Source: Rhodothermales bacterium (GTDB lineage: Bacteria; Bacteroidota; Rhodothermia; Rhodothermales; JAHQVL01). From it: a DNA stretch of 29,096 nt. The number at the start of each line of letters is the position of its first letter. Within the stretch, counting starts at the first letter, position 1. The notes below the pieces were generated by a model. The model was not told the DNA's origin. It ran no database searches and saw only the letters and a list, made by a program, of their open reading frames with translations. The stretch covers positions 1 to 29,096 of the forward strand of contig JAWKNW010000043.1 in assembly GCA_041391505.1 (NCBI GenBank). The letters are read 5' to 3'. The translations under genes and the position numbers were made by a program. Positions 18,026 to 24,284 of the stretch are shown here, piece by piece.

Positions 18026-18299
18026 ACGGCGCTGCGGCGACACCTGCACCAAGCCTGTCGATGGAAGAAATAGCGCGTCTATTTCAGGGTGCTTCCCCGG
18101 AAAAACATGAATTTGTTTGAATAAATGGAAGAGGAAGCGCTTCCTTGACTAAAAATAGCTAGCAATAGCAGATCATTTGTTTATTTATTTCGGCACCGAC
18201 AGTAGATTACCCTTACAAACAAACCAGGGTAGCTCCGGTGATGCCCTGAACCACCCCGTAGAAGGCGTCATTCGCAACCCCCAACCAACCGACAAGCAC
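18026..18299 (+). promoter_or_regulatory. Regulatory region upstream of the TorF-like gene
   Basis: This AT-richer stretch precedes the outer-membrane protein gene. It contains the inverted repeat GAAATAG-5-CTATTTC (18067-18085), the perfect 14-bp palindrome AGGAAGCGCTTCCT (18132-18145) and, overlapping its right edge, a TTGACT -35-like hexamer (18145-18150). I see no good -10 at 16-18 bp from it. A Bacteroidota-like pair, TTG near 18178 with TAGATTAC near 18205, is an alternative but weak. The rest is a leader of about 90 nt without a strong structure. Confidence 0.5.
18132..18145. promoter_or_regulatory. LacI/GalR-type operator candidate
   Basis: The perfect palindrome AGGAAGCGCTTCCT has the central CG and the GAAGCGCTTC core typical of LacI-family operators (cre-like). 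It touches the -35-like TTGACT, a position where binding could block polymerase. No LacI-family gene is present in the window, so the regulator would be encoded elsewhere. Confidence 0.5.
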
Positions 18300-19004
18300 A
18301 TGAAAGCCACGCGTCTTGTACTTACGTTACTCGCTGTTCTTATGCTCGTAGGCCCTCGCCTGGCCGACGCCCAGTCATTCAGCCTGGGAGCCGACTTCGT
18401 TAGCCGATATGTATGGCGCGGCGTCGATTTCGGTGAATCGCTGAGCACGCAGCCCTCCCTCGAGTTCAGCGCCGGCGCGTTTACCATCGGGTCCTGGGCC
18501 TCCTATTCCATCTCGGCCTCCGGGGCCTACGCGAACGAACACGATCTATATGCGAGCGTCGCCCTCGGCCCGATCACGGTGGGCATCACCGATTATTACT
18601 TCCCGTTCCCCGAGGCATCGGAAGAGGGGCTCGACTTCTTCAACTACGACGACGGCGGGGCGCACTATCTGGAATTGAATGTGGGCGCCGGCGGGACGGA
18701 CTCGTTTCCGCTCTCGGTTTCGGCCAACATCTTCTTCCACAACGACGATGACAATTCCGTCTACGTCCAGCTCGATTATCCCTTTACCGTGCAGGATGTG
18801 GACCTCGGCGTCACGGCCGCCTTCGTGCCGATGGAGAGTGCCTTCTACGGCACATCGAATTTCGGATTTGTCAATCTGGGGCTGACCGGTTCGCGGGAGA
18901 TCAAGATCACCGATTCGTTTTCGCTGCCGGTGTTCGTCTCCTACATCATCAACCCCACGCCGGACGCGGCGCGCAGCTTCCTGGTGTTCGGGTTCAGCCT
19001 CTGA
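18300..19004 (+). CDS. TorF-like (Gcw_chp-like) putative outer-membrane beta-barrel protein
   Basis: The 234-aa protein from ATG 18300 has a typical Sec signal peptide: Lys3/Arg5, a hydrophobic core LVLTLLAVLMLVG, and likely cleavage after Ala24 in ADA-QS. The mature start, SLGADFVSRYVWRGVDFGES, resembles the opening of TorF/Gcw_chp-family proteins (VSxYxxRG). The remainder is alternating, aromatic-rich beta structure (for example DLYASVALGPITVGITDYY) and ends in FLVFGFSL with a terminal hydrophobic residue, as expected for an outer-membrane barrel. Transport or structural roles are both possible. An earlier TTG at 18177 is in frame, but the added residues are not protein-like. The upstream region carries two palindromes. 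Confidence 0.75.
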   Translation: MKATRLVLTLLAVLMLVGPRLADAQSFSLGADFVSRYVWRGVDFGESLSTQPSLEFSAGAFTIGSWASYSISASGAYANEHDLYASVALGPITVGITDYYFPFPEASEEGLDFFNYDDGGAHYLELNVGAGGTDSFPLSVSANIFFHNDDDNSVYVQLDYPFTVQDVDLGVTAAFVPMESAFYGTSNFGFVNLGLTGSREIKITDSFSLPVFVSYIINPTPDAARSFLVFGFSL

Positions 19005-19282
19005 CCCCGATACAGGCAGACCTGCTCGACGTTTTGACCGGGTAATGGCTCCTGCATCGCCCCGATGCATTGCGACGCGCCCATTACCCGATGCAGGGTG
19101 AGGGCACGCAGGACGATCGATCGAGAACACCGTTTCGGGCACAAATCCGGCATCCTGGATCCCGCATCCGGGCATCGATACGCTGTCCTGCCTGACGTCG
19201 CTTCCTGATTCTTGCCGGGCCAGCAAGGGTACACGACGCGTGGTGTCGCTTCCGTACGGGAGGGGCGCCACGCGTCGGTCGT
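19005..19282. repeat. Intergenic region with two structured inverted repeats
   Basis: This is the convergent gap of 278 bp between the TorF-like gene and the MurF-like gene. It holds (i) the nested structure at 19039-19090, with outer arms CGGGTAATGG / CCATTACCCG enclosing a perfect hairpin TGCATCG-CCC-CGATGCA (19053-19069), and (ii) arms CGACGCGTGG / CCACGCGTCG (19234-19243 with 19268-19277) around a 24-nt loop that itself contains CCGTACGG. Neither is followed by a T-run, so they are not classical terminators. GTCGCTTCC occurs twice (19197, 19245). Both elements could form in either transcript. Confidence 0.55.
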
Positions 19283-20923
19283 TTAGCGGGCGTTGTACTG
19301 ATCGGGGAGATCGTTCTCGAAGAGCACCGTGTCGCCCTGCTGTAGATGGGTGTCGAGATACGTCCGCGCGTCGAAAAACGAGTCGAAGACGAGGATGCGG
19401 TCCTCGGGAAACTGTTTGCCGCGCAGGCCTTCCTGGATGGGGCGGGTTTGTTCTCGGCCGATCAGCAACGCGAGGTCCGCGTGGCCGGCGATGCATTCGC
19501 CCAGGATCCGGTTTTCTTCCTCCTGGCGCGGCCCGAGCTCGACCATTCCGGGGGTCACGATGGCGCGCTTTCCTCCGGTGAAGGCGCCGAGCACCTCCAC
19601 CGCATGCCGCGCCCCGACCGGGTTGGCGTTGAACGCATCGTCGATGATCGTGTAGGTGCCCGTCCGCCGCAGCTGGAGCCGATGTTCGATCGGTTCGAGA
19701 CGGGCGACGGCGTGGGCGATCTGCCTCAGACGGAGTCCGTATTGCCGGCCCACCGCCACGCCCAGCAGGATGTTGAGGACGTTGTGTTTCCCGAGCAATC
19801 TGGCCGAGAACGCATGCTCGGCGCCCGTTTCGTCGCGGACGGTGAAGGAGACGCCATCCGGTCCGTACGCGATGTCGTGTGCGGCGATGTCCGCGCCGGC
19901 CGCGCCCTCGGTCGAAACGCGCCACACCTTGCCCGGCGCGCGCGACGCCATCGCCTCGACCCGCGGGTCGTCGGCGTTGAGCACCGACACGCCGCCCGGC
20001 TTGAGGCCCTCGAGCAGGTCGCCTTTTTCGAGGGCGATGGCCTCGATGCTCCCCATCGTTTCGAGGTGCGCCGGCCCGACGGCCGTCACGATGCCCAGGT
20101 CGGGCGCGGCGATCTGGCATAACTCGCGGATGTCTCCCCGGTAACGCATGCCCATTTCAAGGACGAGCATCTGATGTTCGGGCTTCAGCTGGTTGTTGAC
20201 GACCAGGCAGATGCCCATCGGTGTGTTGTACGAACCGGGTGTCGCCAGCACGTTGAACCGCTGGCGAAGGATCTCCGCCACGATAAATTTGACGCTGGTT
20301 TTGCCGTACGACCCCGTGACGGCGATCACCTGGAGATCCTGCCGGTTCTTCAACGTGTCCTGCGCCTGCTTCTTGAACCGGTTCTGCAGGGCGCGCTCCA
20401 CGGGCAGCATGATATAGGCGCCCAGCAGCACCCAGAGCGGCGCGAGCAGGTCGGCGATGAGCCAGCCGCCGAGGTAGACGGGTAGGTAGACGGGGAGGCG
20501 GGTGCCCGGGGCGCTCGTCCATGCGACGATCCCGCCGGCGAGCACGGGAAGCAGCCCCAGGCCGATCGCGGCGCCGGCCAGGCGTTTCATGCGCGCCGTG
20601 AACACGATCGGTTTTTTGACCTGAAATCCCTGATAATGACGGGACGAGGCGAACGCGATCGACCAGCCCAGCGCGACGATGCTTTGCGCGCCGGCGCCCG
20701 GAAACAGCGCGGATGCGGCGAGCAGGACGGCGCCGAGGCCGTGCGACACGCGAATGAGGCTTCGCACCCGCGCGGACAGCCAGGCGGCGAAGCGGGGCGG
20801 CTTGTACGTTTCCAGCTGCATCATGTGCAGGAAGAAGCGCAACCGCTGCCACGCTCGCCACGCGGCGGTCAGGCTGGCGACCAGGATGAGGCCGTAGAGT
20901 AGAAACGACAACGTGGCATCCAT
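19283..20923 (-). CDS. Membrane-anchored MurF-like Mur ligase
   Basis: This 546-aa protein fuses an N-terminal membrane region to a Mur ligase core. Hydrophobic segments lie at about 6-23, 62-93 (one or two helices), 115-135 and 147-173, with the basic linker KKPIVFTARMKRL at about 103-115. From about 198 the ATP-dependent amide ligase begins: P-loop VTGSYGKTS (202-210), SYNTPMG, LEMGMRYRGDI, GPAHLETMGS and the IIDDAFNANP segment. These match MurF, the ligase that adds D-Ala-D-Ala to the UDP-MurNAc-tripeptide. The usual MurF N-terminal UDP-substrate domain is not recognisable; the membrane region replaces it. It follows an alpha/beta hydrolase gene by 15 bp. It may be the cell's MurF or a paralogue acting on a lipid-linked or other substrate; with no mur/fts cluster here, I lean to the latter. 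Confidence 0.85.
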   Translation of the reverse strand: MDATLSFLLYGLILVASLTAAWRAWQRLRFFLHMMQLETYKPPRFAAWLSARVRSLIRVSHGLGAVLLAASALFPGAGAQSIVALGWSIAFASSRHYQGFQVKKPIVFTARMKRLAGAAIGLGLLPVLAGGIVAWTSAPGTRLPVYLPVYLGGWLIADLLAPLWVLLGAYIMLPVERALQNRFKKQAQDTLKNRQDLQVIAVTGSYGKTSVKFIVAEILRQRFNVLATPGSYNTPMGICLVVNNQLKPEHQMLVLEMGMRYRGDIRELCQIAAPDLGIVTAVGPAHLETMGSIEAIALEKGDLLEGLKPGGVSVLNADDPRVEAMASRAPGKVWRVSTEGAAGADIAAHDIAYGPDGVSFTVRDETGAEHAFSARLLGKHNVLNILLGVAVGRQYGLRLRQIAHAVARLEPIEHRLQLRRTGTYTIIDDAFNANPVGARHAVEVLGAFTGGKRAIVTPGMVELGPRQEEENRILGECIAGHADLALLIGREQTRPIQEGLRGKQFPEDRILVFDSFFDARTYLDTHLQQGDTVLFENDLPDQYNAR

Positions 20924-20938
20924 GAGGGAGGGGGGCGA

Positions 20939-21742
20939 TCAGACCGTGGCGTGCCGGGGCTCGAGGTGGCGGGAAAGCGCCTCGGCAACGGGCGCAGGCT
21001 GGTCGATATAGCCGTAGTGCCCCGCTCCCGGGAGTTCGATTAGTTGAGCGCCGCGTACGCCGGCGACGAGGGTATGCATCTGCTTGCGGGATATCGCATC
21101 GTCGCCCGTGCCCCAGAGCACGATCGTGGGCGCCTCGATGCGCGCCAGCCGATCCTCGAGATAACAGTTCGCTGTTTTAACGAACGTTTCCCGCATGACA
21201 CCGGTGAGCTGGCGGAAATCGGACGAACCGAGGAGGGGCCAGATCCAGGTGTGGCGAAGCCAGTCCATGCCGGTGGCGCGCAGCCTGCCCGGCAAGAGAC
21301 GGATCGGGAGTTTGAGTGCGCGCGCGATGCCTGAACGCACATAATAGGACACGCTCCGGGTGGGACGGGTGCCCGACGGGCTGATCAGGGCGAGGCTGGC
21401 CACATACCGCGCCAGATCCGGATCACTGGCCATGTAGAGTGCGATGCGTCCGCCGTTCGAGTGGCCGACGATATGGACGCGCTCGAGCCCTTCCCGGTCG
21501 AGGAAAGCCGCCACCAGGCGCGCGTATTCCGGGACGCCCCAGGGTTCGGGCGGGGGCGGGGTGAGCCCATGACCGGGCAGGTCGATGGCCAGGACGCGGT
21601 ACGATGGGGCGAGCATGTGCGCGATCGGGCGCATCAGGGCGGCGCTGCTTCCCCATCCATGCAGCAGGAGAACGACATCAGCATGGGCCGGCCCGCTCGT
21701 CTCAACGTGCAGGCGGGGCACCCAGGCACTCGGGTCGGTCAT
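20939..21742 (-). CDS. Alpha/beta-fold hydrolase
   Basis: This is a 267-aa hydrolase. It has the oxyanion HGWGSS motif near 28-33, the nucleophile elbow GHSNGG with Ser95, the acid in LWGTGDD (Asp214 or Asp215) and the base His242 in GAGHYGY, so the triad is complete. A cap-like helical segment lies at about 130-190. No signal peptide is seen. Start is ATG 21742. It is upstream of, and probably co-transcribed with, the membrane MurF-like ligase (15-bp gap), which suggests a role on a cell-envelope or amino-acyl ester/amide substrate; the substrate itself cannot be read from sequence. Confidence 0.88.
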   Translation of the reverse strand: MTDPSAWVPRLHVETSGPAHADVVLLLHGWGSSAALMRPIAHMLAPSYRVLAIDLPGHGLTPPPPEPWGVPEYARLVAAFLDREGLERVHIVGHSNGGRIALYMASDPDLARYVASLALISPSGTRPTRSVSYYVRSGIARALKLPIRLLPGRLRATGMDWLRHTWIWPLLGSSDFRQLTGVMRETFVKTANCYLEDRLARIEAPTIVLWGTGDDAISRKQMHTLVAGVRGAQLIELPGAGHYGYIDQPAPVAEALSRHLEPRHATV

Positions 21743-22103
21743 GGAAATCGGACTAGGTGTATATCATCGGCCGGCGGGCGTACCGGAAACCATCTGCCGT
21801 GGGCAACGTTCCAATCGCCAGTTTTTGTTGCTTATCCTGTTTTCTAAAGGAGCCTGTCGACCCACGTACGTGCACCCACCGGTGAGTACGGCAAGCCTCC
21901 TGAAGGCGCGGCCCGAGGGTAGCGAATGGCGCAGATGCGGGTCGTTGCGCGTGGATTCCATGTTGCGAGGGTGGCCTCGTGACGCCTGGCCGTGTCGGCC
22001 TGGCAAGGTCCCGATTACTGATTGGTATACAATTGGCCTGATCCAATCTGGTTGGAGTGTGGGCCAACTTTCACTTTGTGTGACTAGATCCAGTTAACCG
22101 TTT
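21743..22103. other. Intergenic region between divergent hydrolase and rho
   Basis: This 361-bp gap serves as the upstream region of both the hydrolase (minus) and rho (plus). An extended -10 candidate, TGGTATACAAT, lies at 22023-22033 (TATACA at 22026-22031), giving a predicted rho leader of about 65 nt; the matching -35 is poor. An open frame in phase with 21585-22097 crosses it, but its content is Arg/Pro/Ser/Trp-rich and unlike a protein. None of the three frames just before rho encodes the usual Rho N-terminal domain. Confidence 0.45.
22023..22033 (+). promoter_or_regulatory. Candidate extended -10 promoter of rho
   Basis: TGGTATACAAT combines a TGn extension with a -10-like TATACA, about 70 bp before the rho ATG. 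The -35 is weak (TGGCAA at 22001-22006, with a 19-bp gap). Confidence 0.35.
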
Positions 22104-23213
22104 ATGGGAGAGATACCGTTCCGTGGTATACTTGAGCTGATTGGCGACAAGAAGTTTGGGTTCATCCGAGAATTGCGGCCCGAGCTGCCGAAAGGAGAGA
22201 ACGACGCGTTTGCCCCTCCGCCTCTGATTCGCAAACTCAATTTGCGCGATGGCGTCATCCTCGAAGGCACCCTGCGTCCGGGTCGTAAGGGCGACCTGCA
22301 GGTAGAAAAAGTGACCTCCGTCATGGGCGTCAGTCCGGAAGAATGGGCACGCACCCGTGATTTCGAGACGGGATCGATCATCTATCCCGACGAGAAGCTG
22401 AATCTGGTCACGGGGCCGACGGATTTCTCGATGCGGGCGGTCGACCTGGCCGCTCCGATCGGAAAGGGGCAGCGCGCCCTGATCGTGGCGCCTCCTCGCA
22501 CCGGAAAAACGATCCTGCTCAAGCAGATCGCCGCATCGATCACGAAGAATCATCCGGAGGTGTCGCTCGTGGCCCTGCTGGTCGACGAGCGCCCGGAAGA
22601 AGTGACGGATTTCCGTCGTTCCACCTCGGCGATGGTGTTCGCCTCCTCAAACGATCGGGAAGCCGATAACCACGTGCGCGTGTCGACGCTGTCGCTCGAG
22701 TACGCCAAGCGGCTCGTCGAACTGAAGCGGGACGTCGTGCTGCTGCTCGACTCCCTCACCCGTCTCGGGCGCAACTTCAACCTGTGGGTCGACGGCAGCG
22801 GGCGAACGCTTTCCGGCGGTCTGGATTCGCGCGCGATGACCATCCCGCGCAAGATCTTTGGCGCCGCCCGCAACATCGAAAGCGGGGGCTCGCTCACCAT
22901 CATCGCCACCGCGCTGATCGAAACGGGCAGCCGGATGGATGAAGTCATCTTCGAGGAATTCAAGGGGACGGGCAATGCCGAGATCGTGCTGGATCGGCAG
23001 ATGGCCGACAAGCGGATCTATCCGGCGATCAACCTGCGGAAAAGCGGAACGCGAAACGAAGAGCTGCTGCTCGGGGATCAGGTGGCGCAGCATCACAAGC
23101 TGTTCCGCGCGCTCAACAGCCGGCCGCCCATCGAGGCGATGCAGGCTTTGCTCCGGCATTTCCAGCAGATTCCGACCAACGAGCGGCTCCTGAACGAACT
23201 GATTCCGAATTGA
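22104..23213 (+). CDS. rho: Transcription termination factor Rho, short form
   Basis: Rho is an RNA-dependent ATPase/helicase hexamer that ends transcription. The 369-aa protein has the primary RNA-binding OB fold (KKFGFIREL at 16-24, IRKLNLRDG), then the ATPase core: P-loop APPRTGKT at 129-136, LLVDERPEEVT, LLLDSLTRLGR, GAARNIESGGSLTIIATAL, EEFKGTGN and INLRKSGTRNEELL. E. coli Rho has 419 aa; the difference is the N-terminal helix bundle of about 47 residues, which is absent here. An in-frame TAA at 22095-22097, 9 bp before the ATG, rules out a longer start. It is followed by a strong terminator at 23248. Confidence 0.95.
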   Translation: MGEIPFRGILELIGDKKFGFIRELRPELPKGENDAFAPPPLIRKLNLRDGVILEGTLRPGRKGDLQVEKVTSVMGVSPEEWARTRDFETGSIIYPDEKLNLVTGPTDFSMRAVDLAAPIGKGQRALIVAPPRTGKTILLKQIAASITKNHPEVSLVALLVDERPEEVTDFRRSTSAMVFASSNDREADNHVRVSTLSLEYAKRLVELKRDVVLLLDSLTRLGRNFNLWVDGSGRTLSGGLDSRAMTIPRKIFGAARNIESGGSLTIIATALIETGSRMDEVIFEEFKGTGNAEIVLDRQMADKRIYPAINLRKSGTRNEELLLGDQVAQHHKLFRALNSRPPIEAMQALLRHFQQIPTNERLLNELIPN

Positions 23214-23247
23214 TTCGAGTCGTTTCCATCCGCAACGATCGGTATCC

Positions 23248-23288
23248 AAAAACCGCCTGCCGCCTTCGAGTCGCAGGCGGTTTTTTTG
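23248..23288 (+). terminator. Intrinsic terminator of rho
   Basis: The stem CCGCCTGC / GCAGGCGG (23253-23260 with 23273-23280) has a 12-nt loop. It is preceded by five A and followed by seven T, so A-T pairs extend the stem and the structure could also act on the opposite strand. It starts 35 bp after the rho stop. Confidence 0.92.
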
Positions 23289-23299
23289 TGCGGCCGGAT

Positions 23300-23384
23300 G
23301 ATCGATAAGGTTTTTTATATTTAAGGATATGGCCAGTTATGTGTTAAGTATTAAGGTTAAGATTGTATTAACTTAAAATAAGTA
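23300..23384. other. AT-rich island upstream of a consensus promoter
   Basis: These roughly 85 bp are strikingly A/T-rich in a GC-rich region, with repeated TTAAG (23344, 23351 and nearby) and CTTAA near 23372. They end at a consensus -35. They may act as an UP element or as a binding site for a nucleoid protein. Confidence 0.5.
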
Positions 23385-23413
23385 TTGACAAGTCGCCGTA
23401 TTGTCTGTATTAT
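23385..23413 (+). promoter_or_regulatory. Consensus sigma-70 promoter
   Basis: TTGACA (23385-23390), a 17-bp spacer, then TATTAT (23408-23413): a perfect -35 with ideal spacing and a -10 one base from consensus, preceded by an AT-rich stretch. The predicted start is near 23419-23421. It is the best promoter match in the window. Confidence 0.75.
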
Positions 23414-23419
23414 TCAGTG

Positions 23420-23486
23420 CGTTTGGTTGAATCTCCTCTGGTTGCAAAGGGCGCCCGGCTCCTCAAAAGAGCCGGGCGCTTTTTTA
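23420..23486 (+). ncRNA. Candidate small RNA (about 66 nt)
   Basis: A transcript from the promoter at 23385 would run only about 66 nt before meeting a perfect terminator. It has a single-stranded 5' part containing UCUCCUCU (23432-23439), complementary to a purine-rich Shine-Dalgarno, and a 3' terminator hairpin. There is no ATG inside it. It matches no RNA family I can recognise. The alternative is an attenuated leader of the tetR gene that starts about 90 bp after the terminator. The ends are predicted, not observed. Confidence 0.45.
23451..23485 (+). terminator. Perfect intrinsic terminator between the promoter and tetR
   Basis: The 11-bp perfect stem GCGCCCGGCTC / GAGCCGGGCGC (23451-23461 with 23469-23479) has the 7-nt loop CTCAAAA and is followed by six T (23480-23485). 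GCCCGGC at 23490-23496 could pair with GCCGGGC inside the right arm (23471-23477), a weaker alternative. Confidence 0.9.
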
Positions 23487-23548
23487 TGGGCCCGGCCGGC
23501 GGACTCTTTACCGTTTCTTAATGCGCGGGGTGAATCTCTGTCCCGGTG

Positions 23549-23582
23549 TTGACGTACTGGTCAAAATCTGACTGATGAGTCA
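23549..23582. promoter_or_regulatory. Tandem inverted repeats at the tetR start (operator candidate)
   Basis: Two adjacent dyads share a TGAC/GTCA core: TTGAC-6-GTCAA (23549-23564) and TGACT-4-AGTCA (23569-23582). The second overlaps the first ATG of the tetR frame (23575). Their position suits autoregulation by the TetR-family protein. Confidence 0.5.
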
Positions 23583-24246
23583 CTTTTTTATCGAGAGCCG
23601 AGCCACCATGGAGGTACCTACATCCCGACGTGCACGCGAGCGCCGGTTGCGCCGTGAGGCGATACTTGCCGCCGCGCGTGCCGAATTTGCCGAAAAAGGC
23701 TTTGGGCGGGCCAAGTTGGACGACATCGCCCGCCGCGCCGAATTCGGAAAAGGAACCCTCTACAATTATTTCGAGGGCGGGAAGGAAGGGATGCTGCTCG
23801 CCATATTCGATGCCTTTTACGACGACATGGAGCAGCTCGTCGAGGCATCGTTCCGGCCGGTTCGCGAAAAAGAGAAAACGTTTCGTCAGGGGCTCTATGA
23901 CTATACGTTGTCATGCCTGACGTTTTATCTACACGACAAGGAGCTTTTTCTGATTCTCGTCAAGGAAGCACACCGGATGTGTTTTGGCGAGCATGAAGAA
24001 CACGCCTGTTATTTCCGGAAGCAGCAGGAGCGGGTCGTCAATGCCCTTACGATGCCGATCCAGCTGGCCATTGATGCGGGCCACGTCCGTCCAATCGACG
24101 CGAAGGCGGCCGCGCACATGATTCAGGGAAATATCCAGGGGTTGCAGGTACACCTGTTGCTGGCGGACGGTCTGGATCGCGCGTCGTCACCGGAATCCGC
24201 CGCCGGCTTCCTGACTCATCTCCTCATGGACGGTCTCAGCCTGTAA
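23575..24246 (+). CDS. TetR/AcrR-family transcriptional regulator
   Basis: This is a predicted repressor of the downstream efflux genes. The 223-aa protein has an N-terminal TetR helix-turn-helix (AILAAARAEFAEKGFGRAKL, then IARRAEFGKGTLYNYF) at about 29-66 and a ligand-binding C-terminal half with Cys and His residues around RMCFGEHEEHAC (about 134-145), which may or may not be significant. Starts at ATG 23575 and ATG 23608 are both possible; the second begins MEVPTSRRARER, closer to a usual TetR N-terminus. Downstream are tolC, adaptor and RND genes in the same direction, the classic arrangement of a TetR-controlled pump. A tandem dyad lies at the start. Confidence 0.9.
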   Translation: MSHFFIESRATMEVPTSRRARERRLRREAILAAARAEFAEKGFGRAKLDDIARRAEFGKGTLYNYFEGGKEGMLLAIFDAFYDDMEQLVEASFRPVREKEKTFRQGLYDYTLSCLTFYLHDKELFLILVKEAHRMCFGEHEEHACYFRKQQERVVNALTMPIQLAIDAGHVRPIDAKAAAHMIQGNIQGLQVHLLLADGLDRASSPESAAGFLTHLLMDGLSL

Positions 24247-24284
24247 GCGGGGCTTGTCTTTACCTCATAAATCGCTTCGATTCT

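Noticed and set aside
21585..22097. 170-codon frame crossing the hydrolase start and the rho upstream region
   Set aside because: It overlaps the real hydrolase gene in antisense, and the remaining part is Trp/Arg/Pro-rich without features; it does not encode the missing Rho N-terminus.
23341..23384. Repeated TTAAG units considered as a CRISPR-like or iteron array
   Set aside because: The units are only 5 bp, irregularly spaced and confined to an AT-rich stretch; they fit a promoter-upstream element better than an array or origin.
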